A stretch of 5,364 bases of DNA, from NCBI GenBank assembly GCA_002405445.1, contig DHLV01000015.1:1-5364 (forward strand). The letters run 5' to 3'. The notes beneath the pieces are model-generated. The model did no database searches, was not told where the DNA came from, and was given only the letters and a program-made list of their open reading frames with translations. Shown here in pieces: positions 1-5,364 of the stretch (position 1 is its first letter; every line of letters begins with the position of its first letter). Source of the stretch: Flammeovirgaceae bacterium UBA4659. GTDB lineage: Bacteria; Bacteroidota; Bacteroidia; Cytophagales; Cyclobacteriaceae. Position numbers and translations under genes: made by a program.

Positions 1-2
1 TG

Positions 3-836
3 TTATCTCATGGATATTTCATATTGATACATCATCTCTGCGAATTCAGACAGCACCGGCACGAACAAGCCCAGCAACCGCACACCCCACTTGGGTAGCG
101 CTTGTATTCGGTAGGGCCGCCCTGCGATCTCACAAGCCATGCGCACGTATTGCTCACCGGTAATCATTTCGGTGCTTGTGGGTGCATGCCATGTTTGATT
201 ATATGCATGGGTCGTATTGCCCAGCACCGCTATTGCTTTGCCCGCATCGGGCGTATAGGTAAACGTGTGTATCTTTTTGGGGTCGCCTATTCATTGCGGG
301 GTTTTGCCTGCCTTCAGCTTTTCTGTTACGGTACTGTGCACGATGCTCAACAGCACATTGGGCCCGTAGAAATCTGCCGCGCGCACAATCATCGCTTGCA
401 GATTTTTTGCCTTCACTTCGTCCAATAGCTGGGTTGCAATTTTTGCACGCACTTCACCTTTTTTGCTCGTAGGGTTGTAGGGTGTTTCCTCTGTCATGAT
501 GCCGTTAACATACCCGTAGCAGTAGACGTTGTCGAAAAACACCAGTTTTGAATTGTGTTTCTTGCAGGCATCGATTACATTTTGCATGATCACCGGCCAA
601 TCGCGTTGCCACACTTTGATATCGTACTTTAAGCCCGCCACTAGGTACACCACCTCACTGCCAGCCACTGCTTTTTCGGTTTGCCGGTGGTTCAGCAGGT
701 CGGCAGAAAAAGTTTCATCCGTAATGTTCACAGCCTGCGGGTTGCGGCTTACCTGCCTGATCTTATCGGTGTACTGCAGCAGGTGTTTAGAAAGTTCGGT
801 GGCGATGTTGCCGTTGGCGCCTAGTATGGTTTGCAT
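3..836 (-). pseudogene. NAD-dependent epimerase/dehydratase (atypical SDR), interrupted by an in-frame stop
   Basis: The ATG at 834-836 opens a Rossmann-type reductase that would bind NAD(P) in the cytoplasm and act on an unknown substrate. Visible family marks are GANGNIA at residues 6-12 (GxxGxxA, with Ala replacing the usual third Gly), a D-N-V-Y-x-Y-G segment at 102-108, TEETPYNPTSKKGE at 115-128 and RAADFYGPN at 152-160. At codon 182 (291-293) the frame hits TGA directly after GKTPQ. The same frame continues without any indel through IGDPKKIHTFTYTPDAGKAI and on to a TAA at 3-5. In this family a Trp normally sits at the stop position, so a TGG to TGA change is the simplest cause. The readable total is about 277 codons, while relatives usually run to about 310-330 with a further FDSSKF-like segment, so the 3' end also looks truncated. 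A restart at an internal GTG (225-227) is possible but would lack the cofactor site. A sequencing error at one base cannot be excluded. Confidence 0.78.
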
Positions 837-874
837 GGTTCAATTGCTGTAGGGGATGATAGATGTAGTTGTTA

Positions 875-904
875 CAAAGTGAATATTAATTTGATCTTCT
901 CAAA
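875..904 (-). promoter_or_regulatory. Putative Bacteroidota sigma-A promoter for the SDR pseudogene
   Basis: Read on the minus strand, TTTG (904-901) is followed after 18 bases by TCACTTTG (882-875). This matches the Bacteroidota pattern TTTG-N19ish-TAnnTTTG with a single mismatch (C for A). Transcription would start a few bases downstream, leaving a leader of roughly 30 bases before the ATG at 836. The -33 box lies just inside the 3' end of the upstream membrane-protein gene. The leader shows no Shine-Dalgarno sequence. The match is by eye only. Confidence 0.4.
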
Positions 905-2343
905 TGAAAATATTCGATTTCTTGATCGCTCCAAAACACCAAGTTCATGGGGTACTTCCACTTTACTTCCCGAATGTTCTCGTTGAGTTCTGGATCAAAA
1001 TTGAAGTGTCTAAAATCCTGCGCTGAAAGTGTAAGACCAAATTGTTTCTTTGCTTCTTTTTGCCAAACCTCAGTGTAGGCAGTTCTAAATACCTCCTGCA
1101 GTTTGAGGAAAGCTTCGTAGCTTGATTCATCATCGACTAAAACTTCAAAGAAGGAGCTATCACGAATTTTTTCGATGTCAGACTTTATCAGGTTGGTAAT
1201 TTCTGAAATGTCTCTGACGCTATCGTTATATGCCATATTGTTGCTCGATAACTCTATAGGTGTCCTAGATTTCCTTTTTAGTAACTCAGCGCACGAGATA
1301 GGCGAGGACGACTGAAAACTGAGCATTGTATCAATTTCATTTACTTCCGCACACAACGGCATCAACATCCAAGGTAGGCCGATGTGGCGCCCACGTACGC
1401 TCAGATGAAGCCTGCGCGCATCCGCAGTACGCAAAGCATTAAAGACTTTCTTAACTTCTTTCATCGGCATCTCCTTGTCGATCAAAAGCTCAATTATCAT
1501 ATTTTGGTGCTCTATTTCTGCCAGTTGCGCACGACTATTTGAAATCCAAGCTGAAATGTCATCAACGCGCAGCGGTTTAATGCCGTCATGCCAATATGAA
1601 ACCAAGATAACCGAATCCTTTTTCTCTTTTGAAAACCCCATATACAGCTCAAACGGCACGCTTCTCCTTTGGAGTCCATACGCCACATTGGAGGACGGCA
1701 GTTCATAATCGCAATAATAGTCAGCTGTTAGCTTTGATAGCGAAACATTAAGTCCTTCATAGTCAATGATGGGCAGTAATGACATGAAAAGGGAAAAAGT
1801 AAACTGGCAACACCCAACTGTAATCATGAAATTACGCACCTTACCCTTGAAAAAAAGTCGTGCTTTAGTCCATTGATTCAAGAAAAGAACAATTACTAAA
1901 AGTGGAAACAAAAAATAAAATTCATGATAGAAGTCTATGTGGTCGAAAAGCGGCATACTGATTGAAAGCAAACCAAATAAAACGGCTAATTTTGCGAACC
2001 AGTAGTTAAAATTCCACTGCACTCCGCTTTGATTTACCAAAAGGGAGTATTTAATGTGTGCCGGAATTTTTTGAAATCTCACTAAGAATTCAAAACCAAC
2101 AGCGAAACCAGTAAGTGAAGCAATAAACGCCAAAAAGAAATTATAAAAAAGAAGTTCACGGTGGGTCAAAATAGTGAGTTCTTGACCTGCCATCATAAAA
2201 GCAAAAACTCTAAAAAACTCCCTAAAGCACAGGAGAAAAAGGTAAAACAATGAAGAATAAGCAATAGCAATTGTAATTCCTGCTATGAGGAATTTTCTCG
2301 GGCTGTAAAATTTAAATTTTTTTGAAAAGCCTTTTTTTAGCAT
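886..2343 (-). CDS. Hypothetical five-helix membrane protein with tandem ExbD/TolR-like segments
   Basis: This 485-residue protein is not one I recognise as a whole. Predicted membrane helices lie near residues 17-40, 63-88, 113-132, 141-157 and 171-193. The basic N-terminus (MLKKGFSKKFKFYSPRK) and the basic loops at 89-98 and 160-170 would be cytoplasmic, and the acidic 134-141 loop periplasmic, so everything after residue 194 should face the periplasm. Residues 245-317 read like an ExbD periplasmic domain: ILVSYWHDG, then VDDISAWI, then IELLIDKEMPMKEVKKVFNA and RLHLSV, preceded by an LP pair at 215-216. A second stretch at 398-475 resembles the C-terminal half of Bacteroidota ExbD proteins: SSYEAFLKLQEVFRTAY, EAKKQFG, then IREVKWKYPMNL. 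The intramembrane Asp of true ExbD is absent from helix 5, so a normal proton-driven stator role is doubtful. No ExbB or TonB partner is nearby. The gene is AT-rich compared with its neighbours (25% GC by hand count at 1861-1920). The ATG at 2341-2343 follows an A/T-rich leader with no Shine-Dalgarno. The open frame is secure; the function is unknown. Confidence 0.8.
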   Translation of the reverse strand: MLKKGFSKKFKFYSPRKFLIAGITIAIAYSSLFYLFLLCFREFFRVFAFMMAGQELTILTHRELLFYNFFLAFIASLTGFAVGFEFLVRFQKIPAHIKYSLLVNQSGVQWNFNYWFAKLAVLFGLLSISMPLFDHIDFYHEFYFLFPLLVIVLFLNQWTKARLFFKGKVRNFMITVGCCQFTFSLFMSLLPIIDYEGLNVSLSKLTADYYCDYELPSSNVAYGLQRRSVPFELYMGFSKEKKDSVILVSYWHDGIKPLRVDDISAWISNSRAQLAEIEHQNMIIELLIDKEMPMKEVKKVFNALRTADARRLHLSVRGRHIGLPWMLMPLCAEVNEIDTMLSFQSSSPISCAELLKRKSRTPIELSSNNMAYNDSVRDISEITNLIKSDIEKIRDSSFFEVLVDDESSYEAFLKLQEVFRTAYTEVWQKEAKKQFGLTLSAQDFRHFNFDPELNENIREVKWKYPMNLVFWSDQEIEYFHLRRSN

Positions 2344-2390
2344 TAAGAAAGAATTTGAAAAAGTAGTTTAAATTTAAGATTTTTCCTTCA
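2344..2390. promoter_or_regulatory. Divergent AT-rich intergenic region, probably carrying both promoters
   Basis: Only 47 bp separate the start codons of the membrane protein (minus) and the MATE transporter (plus), so the two promoters must share this space or reach into the coding regions. A partial -7 box for the minus gene is TACTTTTT (2365-2358), seven of eight to TAnnTTTG, but with no well-spaced TTTG upstream. For the plus gene the sequence TTTTTTTG at 2317-2324, inside the opposite gene, is a weak -7 candidate. Neither gene has a Shine-Dalgarno sequence. The role is inferred from position; the exact boxes are uncertain. Confidence 0.3.
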
Positions 2391-3728
2391 ATGGACCTCC
2401 GCCTACAAACCGGCTACAGACAAATTCTACAATTGGCCATGCCCATCTCTTTGTCTATGTTGGTGCCGCAGATCAATTTCATTACCAACAACATTTTTTT
2501 GGGTGGCTTGGGCGAACAGGCATTGGCCAGTGCAGCGATCACAGGGGTGTACTATCTCATCTTTGCGGTGATCGGCAGTGGGCTTAATAATGGCTTGCAG
2601 TCGCTCATCGCGCGAAAAGCAGGCGAAAACCGGCCCAAAGAGATCGGTAAGCTGTTTTACCACGGTGTGTGGGTGGCATTGGCCATCGCTGGTCTTGGCA
2701 TGGTGTTGAGCTACACGCTCTCGCCTATCATTTTGCGCAGTACGATTCAAAATGTTGCCATTGCCGAGGAGGTGATCAGTTTTATCAAAATTCGGATTTG
2801 GGGTTTGCCGTTGTTGTATTTGTATGTGATGCGCAACGCGCTGCTGGTGGGAACCAACCAAACCAAGTTTCTTGTATGGGGCACTCTGAGCGAAGCGGTT
2901 GCCAACATCTTCTTTGACTATGCACTGATCTATGGGAAGTTCGGCATGCCACAAATCGGGTTTAATGGTGCCGCGTATGCGTCTATCATTGCGGAGGGCA
3001 CCGGGCTGTTGGTGATTTACGCGATAATACACGCCAAGGGCATGCATAAGGCTTTTTCATTTTTTGAGAGCTGGCAGTTAGACTGGCAAACGACCCGGTT
3101 GGTTGTGGTGAAATCATCACCCTTGATTCTGCAGTTTGCACTGAGCATCATCACATGGGAGTATTTTTATATTTTGATAGAACACCACGGTGCGCGCGAC
3201 CTGGCCGTTTCCAACACCATGCGCAATGTGTTTGGAATTGCCGGCATTTCGGCCTGGGCGTTTGCTGCAGCCACCAACACAATGGTGAGCAATGTGATTG
3301 GACAAGGGAAAAAAGATGAAGTCCTGCCGCTCATCTTCCGCATTTCAAAGGTAAGCTTCAGTTTTTCGCTTTGCATCATGATTTTGTTCAACCTGTTTCC
3401 AGAAGTACTTTTGTCGCTGTTTGGTCAGGGTGAAGATTTTACTGTTTATGCCACGCCTGTTTTGCGCGTAGTGTCATCGGCATTGTTGCTACAATCTTTT
3501 TCTGTTGTTTGGCTGAATGCGGTAACCGGCACGGGCAAGACCATGGTTAACTTGCTGATTGAATTGGTTACACTTTTTCTTTATACGGGTTACGTGTATT
3601 TAGTTTTAGAGGTTTGGAACATGTCTATCGTATGGGGCTGGGTAAGTGAGTGGGTATATTGGATCAGCATGTTTTCGATGGCGTTTTTTTATATGAATAC
3701 TGGGCGCTGGAAAACCTCTCGCTCGTAA
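2391..3728 (+). CDS. MATE family efflux transporter
   Basis: This is a complete 445-residue inner-membrane antiporter of the multidrug and toxic compound extrusion family, which export cationic drugs or metabolites in exchange for Na+ or H+. The length matches the family (about 440-470) and the chain is hydrophobic throughout, compatible with 12 helices in two homologous halves. Visible family features are the N-terminal LAMPISLSMLVPQIN (residues 15-29) leading into NNIFLGGLGEQALASAAITG (33-52), the loop QSLIARKAGENRPKEIGKLF (70-89), the NIFFDYALIYGKFGMPQIG segment with FNGAAYAS (172-198), and the second-half counterpart VSNVIGQGKKDEVLPLI (299-315) that mirrors residues 70-89. The transported substrate cannot be read from the sequence, and assignment to the NorM or DinF branch is not safe. 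The ATG at 2391 is the first start after an A/T-rich leader and the reading ends in TAA at 3726-3728. It is transcribed alone, diverging from the gene upstream and converging on the one downstream. Confidence 0.95.
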   Translation: MDLRLQTGYRQILQLAMPISLSMLVPQINFITNNIFLGGLGEQALASAAITGVYYLIFAVIGSGLNNGLQSLIARKAGENRPKEIGKLFYHGVWVALAIAGLGMVLSYTLSPIILRSTIQNVAIAEEVISFIKIRIWGLPLLYLYVMRNALLVGTNQTKFLVWGTLSEAVANIFFDYALIYGKFGMPQIGFNGAAYASIIAEGTGLLVIYAIIHAKGMHKAFSFFESWQLDWQTTRLVVVKSSPLILQFALSIITWEYFYILIEHHGARDLAVSNTMRNVFGIAGISAWAFAAATNTMVSNVIGQGKKDEVLPLIFRISKVSFSFSLCIMILFNLFPEVLLSLFGQGEDFTVYATPVLRVVSSALLLQSFSVVWLNAVTGTGKTMVNLLIELVTLFLYTGYVYLVLEVWNMSIVWGWVSEWVYWISMFSMAFFYMNTGRWKTSRS

Positions 3729-3760
3729 CCAACAATAAATGTTGCATGGGACTTCAATCA

Positions 3761-3878
3761 GAAGCCATCTCAAAAATGTTTGTAGTAGGTCAGCCTGAGT
3801 ATGTCGAAGGCGATTTCGGTGCAAAAACCGGTTTACCCAAGCTCAATCTGGCATCAAAGGTTATTTTGAGACGGGCTC
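3761..3878. repeat. Putative small composite repeat with imperfect terminal inverted repeats (MITE-like)
   Basis: Within the 159-bp convergent gap, GAAGCCATCTCAAAA (3761-3775) and TTTTGAGACGGGCTC (3864-3878) are inverted copies of each other at 12 of 15 positions, including a perfect 8-bp core TCTCAAAA/TTTTGAGA. They bracket 88 bases holding a REP-like motif (3790-3811) and a 10-bp palindrome AAACCGGTTT (3825-3834). The end sequence resembles, from memory, GAGxCxGTCTCAAAA-type inverted ends of some insertion sequences; that link is not verified. No target duplication is visible at the borders (ATCA on the left, AAAT on the right) and no transposase frame is present. A degenerate non-autonomous element or an IS remnant is the best reading. 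Confidence 0.4.
3790..3811. repeat. REP-like intergenic palindromic motif
   Basis: TCAGCCTGAGTATGTCGAAGGC (3790-3811) has GCCT (3793-3796) and AGGC (3808-3811) as matching arms around an 11-base centre. Read on the minus strand it is CTTCGACATACTCAGGCTGA, very close to the CTTCGACAAGCTCAGGCTGA-type sequence that I recall as a dispersed intergenic repeat in many bacterial genomes, including Bacteroidota. The copy number in this genome cannot be seen from one window. Confidence 0.45.
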
Positions 3879-3887
3879 AAATAGAAC

Positions 3888-4601
3888 CTACTCTTGCTTG
3901 CCTCTTTTTAAGTAAATGTTAAGTGCAATCGCTAATAACCAAAAGACCCAAAATGTATTGGCCGCAAAGTTTATCGTTCCAAAAAATCCAGCCCAGGCAC
4001 CTCCAAAATGCTCAGCTACGCTAACCGCGATAAAACTGCCGATTAAAATCCCTACAACACCGAGCCACTTTTTTATTTCCTTGCCATTTAAAATGAGTAC
4101 CCCAAGTAAAATTGTCCAACTACCCATGGCCAAAAAGCCGAGATGCTCACCGATGCTCATTCCAGCATAACGATTCAATGTTTCATATACAATTTCAACT
4201 GTGGGGCGGTGCGCTGGTTGAGTAAAATAAATATCGGTTAAAAAAGGCATGGTAAATATCCATCGAATGAAGCCAATGGATTGAAAAATTGTAACGGCCG
4301 ATCCCAGCACCGTCAACGCACGCAGCGCTTGTGCGTTGTTTTGCGTGGCGAGGAATTTTTTCAGTGCATAAGAGAGAGGGATAAACACTAATGCAGAAAG
4401 CATGAACACATAATACCCTGCCACAATTTGCGATTGATTGGCCCTGAACAGCTCAAAGGCTTTTATTGCGGGTTCACGCAATATATCCGGAAAGTTAAAG
4501 TACTTGCCGAGTATCGCCACAGGTACGGTAACCGCAGCGGCTTCAATTAGCAACAGTGCCATCAGGTTGTGCCGTTGCGATTCTGTAGGTGAGTTTTTCA
4601 T
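3888..4601 (-). CDS. DUF4386-like six-helix membrane protein
   Basis: This 237-residue integral inner-membrane protein resembles DUF4386 proteins, a family without an assigned function. Numbered from the chosen start, likely helices are at about 12-32, 58-80, 93-118, 150-172, 179-197 and 206-229. The stretch GEHLGFLAMGSWTILLGVLIL (151-171), followed by KKWLGVVGILIGSF (177-190), is the part most like the family. The tail LKRGKQE is basic and probably cytoplasmic. The frame is open upstream to an ATG at 4656-4658, but the ATG at 4599-4601 is preferred: it sits directly after an A-rich leader (AAAAACAACAAA) of the kind used in Bacteroidota, and it gives a short polar N-terminus (MKNSPTESQRHN) before helix 1. 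The stop is TAG at 3888-3890. It follows the outer-membrane protein gene on the same strand after a 92-bp gap, so co-transcription is possible. The family call comes from remembered patterns, not a profile search. Confidence 0.75.
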   Translation of the reverse strand: MKNSPTESQRHNLMALLLIEAAAVTVPVAILGKYFNFPDILREPAIKAFELFRANQSQIVAGYYVFMLSALVFIPLSYALKKFLATQNNAQALRALTVLGSAVTIFQSIGFIRWIFTMPFLTDIYFTQPAHRPTVEIVYETLNRYAGMSIGEHLGFLAMGSWTILLGVLILNGKEIKKWLGVVGILIGSFIAVSVAEHFGGAWAGFFGTINFAANTFWVFWLLAIALNIYLKRGKQE

Positions 4602-4627
4602 TTTGTTGTTTTTAAATAATGCTTCTA

Positions 4628-4659
4628 GGAATGTAACGAGATAGTCGCCTCGGTACAAA
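4628..4659 (-). promoter_or_regulatory. Weak candidate promoter for the DUF4386-like gene
   Basis: On the minus strand TTTG (4659-4656) and TACATTCC (4635-4628) are 20 bases apart, near the spacing of Bacteroidota promoters. The -7 box keeps TAnnTT but loses the final TG. Its position, about 27 bases before the chosen ATG at 4601, fits that start and not the longer one. If the gene is read from the upstream OMP promoter, this site is unnecessary. Confidence 0.22.
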
Positions 4660-4693
4660 TGCTGCCGTCACAACATAATCTTGACAGCGCTGA

Positions 4694-5320
4694 TCAAAAA
4701 ACAAACCCCACCAACACGCCAAAGTTTGAACTTGAGAACGTTTTGTCACCAATGCCAGTAACTTCACCTTTTCGTTCATCAACTTCGTACTCAATTCCAA
4801 CTGTAACCAAATTCTTTTTCTTTGCCAGCGGCAATGCATACCCCAGTCCGATTGCGTACCCGGTTCCAATCGCAAACTGATGGTTAAAATTTAGACTTGC
4901 CGTGGTGCGGTATTTTTGGGTAAACTGCGTTACAAAAAAGTAATCAGCTTGTAAAAACAAACCGTTGGTTGCAGATTTAGAAAAAGGGAAATAGCGTGTT
5001 GATGCAGCCACTCCCCAGTAATTGAAAAACATTTCCTGACCATTAATACCCTTTGAAGGCGCTGCACCCAGTGATTTGTATTTCAGGCCTACCAAAAAAT
5101 GGTCAAGATTTTTAAACTTTCTGTATGCAGCCAAAGTCACCAAGAATCCTGCCGAAGCCGAAAAGTTTCCGGCATTGTAGGCTTCCTCAAGCCCTTTACC
5201 AAATGCGCTGGCTCCATAGCCGAAGCGGATTTCTGCGATTGTGAAAGCAGAATCTTTATTTACATTTTGTCCACTTACTGCACCCACAAAGAGGAAGACA
5301 CCGCCACAAAGGTATTTCAT
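4694..5320 (-). CDS. Hypothetical exported protein, probable outer-membrane beta-barrel
   Basis: This 208-residue protein of unknown function begins with a short signal peptide, MKYLCGGVFLFVGAVSG, with likely cleavage before Gln18. The mature part has no long hydrophobic helix. It consists of alternating polar/hydrophobic strands rich in Gly, Tyr and Phe, for example IAEIRFGYGASAF (28-40), HFLVGLKYKSLG (74-85), GLFLQADYFFV (120-130), QFAIGTGYAIGLGYALPL (148-165) and LVTVGIEYEV (171-180), and ends in NFGVLVGFVF. A final strand with C-terminal Phe is the usual outer-membrane insertion signal for small barrels of about eight strands. The ATG at 5318-5320 follows an A-rich leader (CAAATACAAAAAGT) without Shine-Dalgarno, and the stop is TGA at 4694-4696. 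It is upstream of, and codirectional with, the DUF4386-like gene. A soluble periplasmic beta-rich protein is the alternative, judged less likely. Confidence 0.78.
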   Translation of the reverse strand: MKYLCGGVFLFVGAVSGQNVNKDSAFTIAEIRFGYGASAFGKGLEEAYNAGNFSASAGFLVTLAAYRKFKNLDHFLVGLKYKSLGAAPSKGINGQEMFFNYWGVAASTRYFPFSKSATNGLFLQADYFFVTQFTQKYRTTASLNFNHQFAIGTGYAIGLGYALPLAKKKNLVTVGIEYEVDERKGEVTGIGDKTFSSSNFGVLVGFVF

Positions 5321-5364
5321 ACTTTTTGTATTTGTTGGAAATAGAATTGAAGTAGGCGGTATTT

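Noticed and set aside
291..293. Genome-wide recoding of TGA as Trp
   Set aside because: Other genes use TGG for Trp, and the OMP gene terminates at TGA right after a canonical C-terminal Phe strand, so TGA appears to be a normal stop.
102..428. 108-codon open frame on the plus strand across the reductase
   Set aside because: It lies antisense to a clearly recognisable coding frame and its Cys/His-rich translation resembles nothing known. It is a shadow frame.
2427..3047. 206-codon open frame on the minus strand
   Set aside because: It is fully antisense to the MATE gene, and its His/Gln/Arg-rich translation is what reverse reading of a hydrophobic membrane gene produces.
3817..3830. Short hairpin CGGT-GCAAAA-ACCG as a terminator for the MATE gene
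   Set aside because: A 4-bp stem followed by only a short T stretch (GTTTACC) is too weak. It is better explained as part of the intergenic repeat.
4602..4658. Longer start for the DUF4386-like protein at the ATG 4656-4658, adding 19 residues
   Set aside because: The extra residues (MYRGDYLVTFLEALFKNNK) do not look like part of the family, and the ATG at 4601 has the typical A-rich leader directly before it. The weak promoter candidate also lies within the extension.
4682..4696. Palindrome CAGCGCTG next to the OMP stop codon, as a terminator
   Set aside because: The stem is only 8 bp of self-complementary sequence with no room for a loop, and no T-run follows on the minus strand, so it does not look like an intrinsic terminator.
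4612..4875. 87-codon open frame on the minus strand
   Set aside because: It overlaps the 3' part of the outer-membrane protein gene in another frame, is rich in Trp, Arg and Gln without family resemblance, and is best explained as a shadow.

Overview
The window looks like a piece of a Bacteroidota chromosome, probably from a Cytophagales- or Chitinophagales-like lineage. The signs are A-rich leaders without a Shine-Dalgarno sequence in front of every gene, at least one good match to the Bacteroidota TTTG / TAnnTTTG promoter, an outer-membrane barrel protein ending in Phe, and an ExbD-like sequence of the style found in that phylum. This assignment is inference from signals; no marker gene is present.

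Layout. (1) Positions 3-836 (minus) hold an NAD-dependent epimerase/dehydratase of the atypical SDR type. It is broken by an in-frame TGA at 291-293, exactly where a Trp is expected, and it also ends early at a TAA at 3-5, so it is called a pseudogene. A plausible promoter for it lies at 875-904. (2) Positions 886-2343 (minus) encode an unfamiliar 485-residue membrane protein. It has five predicted membrane helices followed by a large soluble part in which two separate stretches resemble ExbD/TolR periplasmic sequence. The gene is clearly more AT-rich than its neighbours. (3) A 47-bp AT-rich divergent intergenic region separates it from (4) a complete MATE-family multidrug/Na+ antiporter at 2391-3728 (plus). 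(5) The convergent gap at 3729-3887 contains no gene. It holds imperfect inverted repeats at 3761-3775 and 3864-3878 bracketing a REP-like palindromic motif, and is probably a small non-autonomous repeat or the remnant of one. (6) Positions 3888-4601 (minus) encode a six-helix membrane protein resembling DUF4386 proteins. (7) Positions 4694-5320 (minus) encode a secreted, probably outer-membrane beta-barrel protein of unknown function, 92 bp upstream of the DUF4386-like gene and on the same strand.

The genes do not form one recognisable pathway. Four of the five encode envelope proteins (inner membrane, periplasm-facing or outer membrane), but strand changes and gaps suggest at most loose transcription units: the OMP plus DUF4386-like pair, the ExbD-like membrane protein upstream of the SDR pseudogene, and the MATE gene alone. 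No tRNA, rRNA, CRISPR array or complete insertion sequence was seen. The item most worth follow-up is the 485-residue protein with tandem ExbD-like segments.
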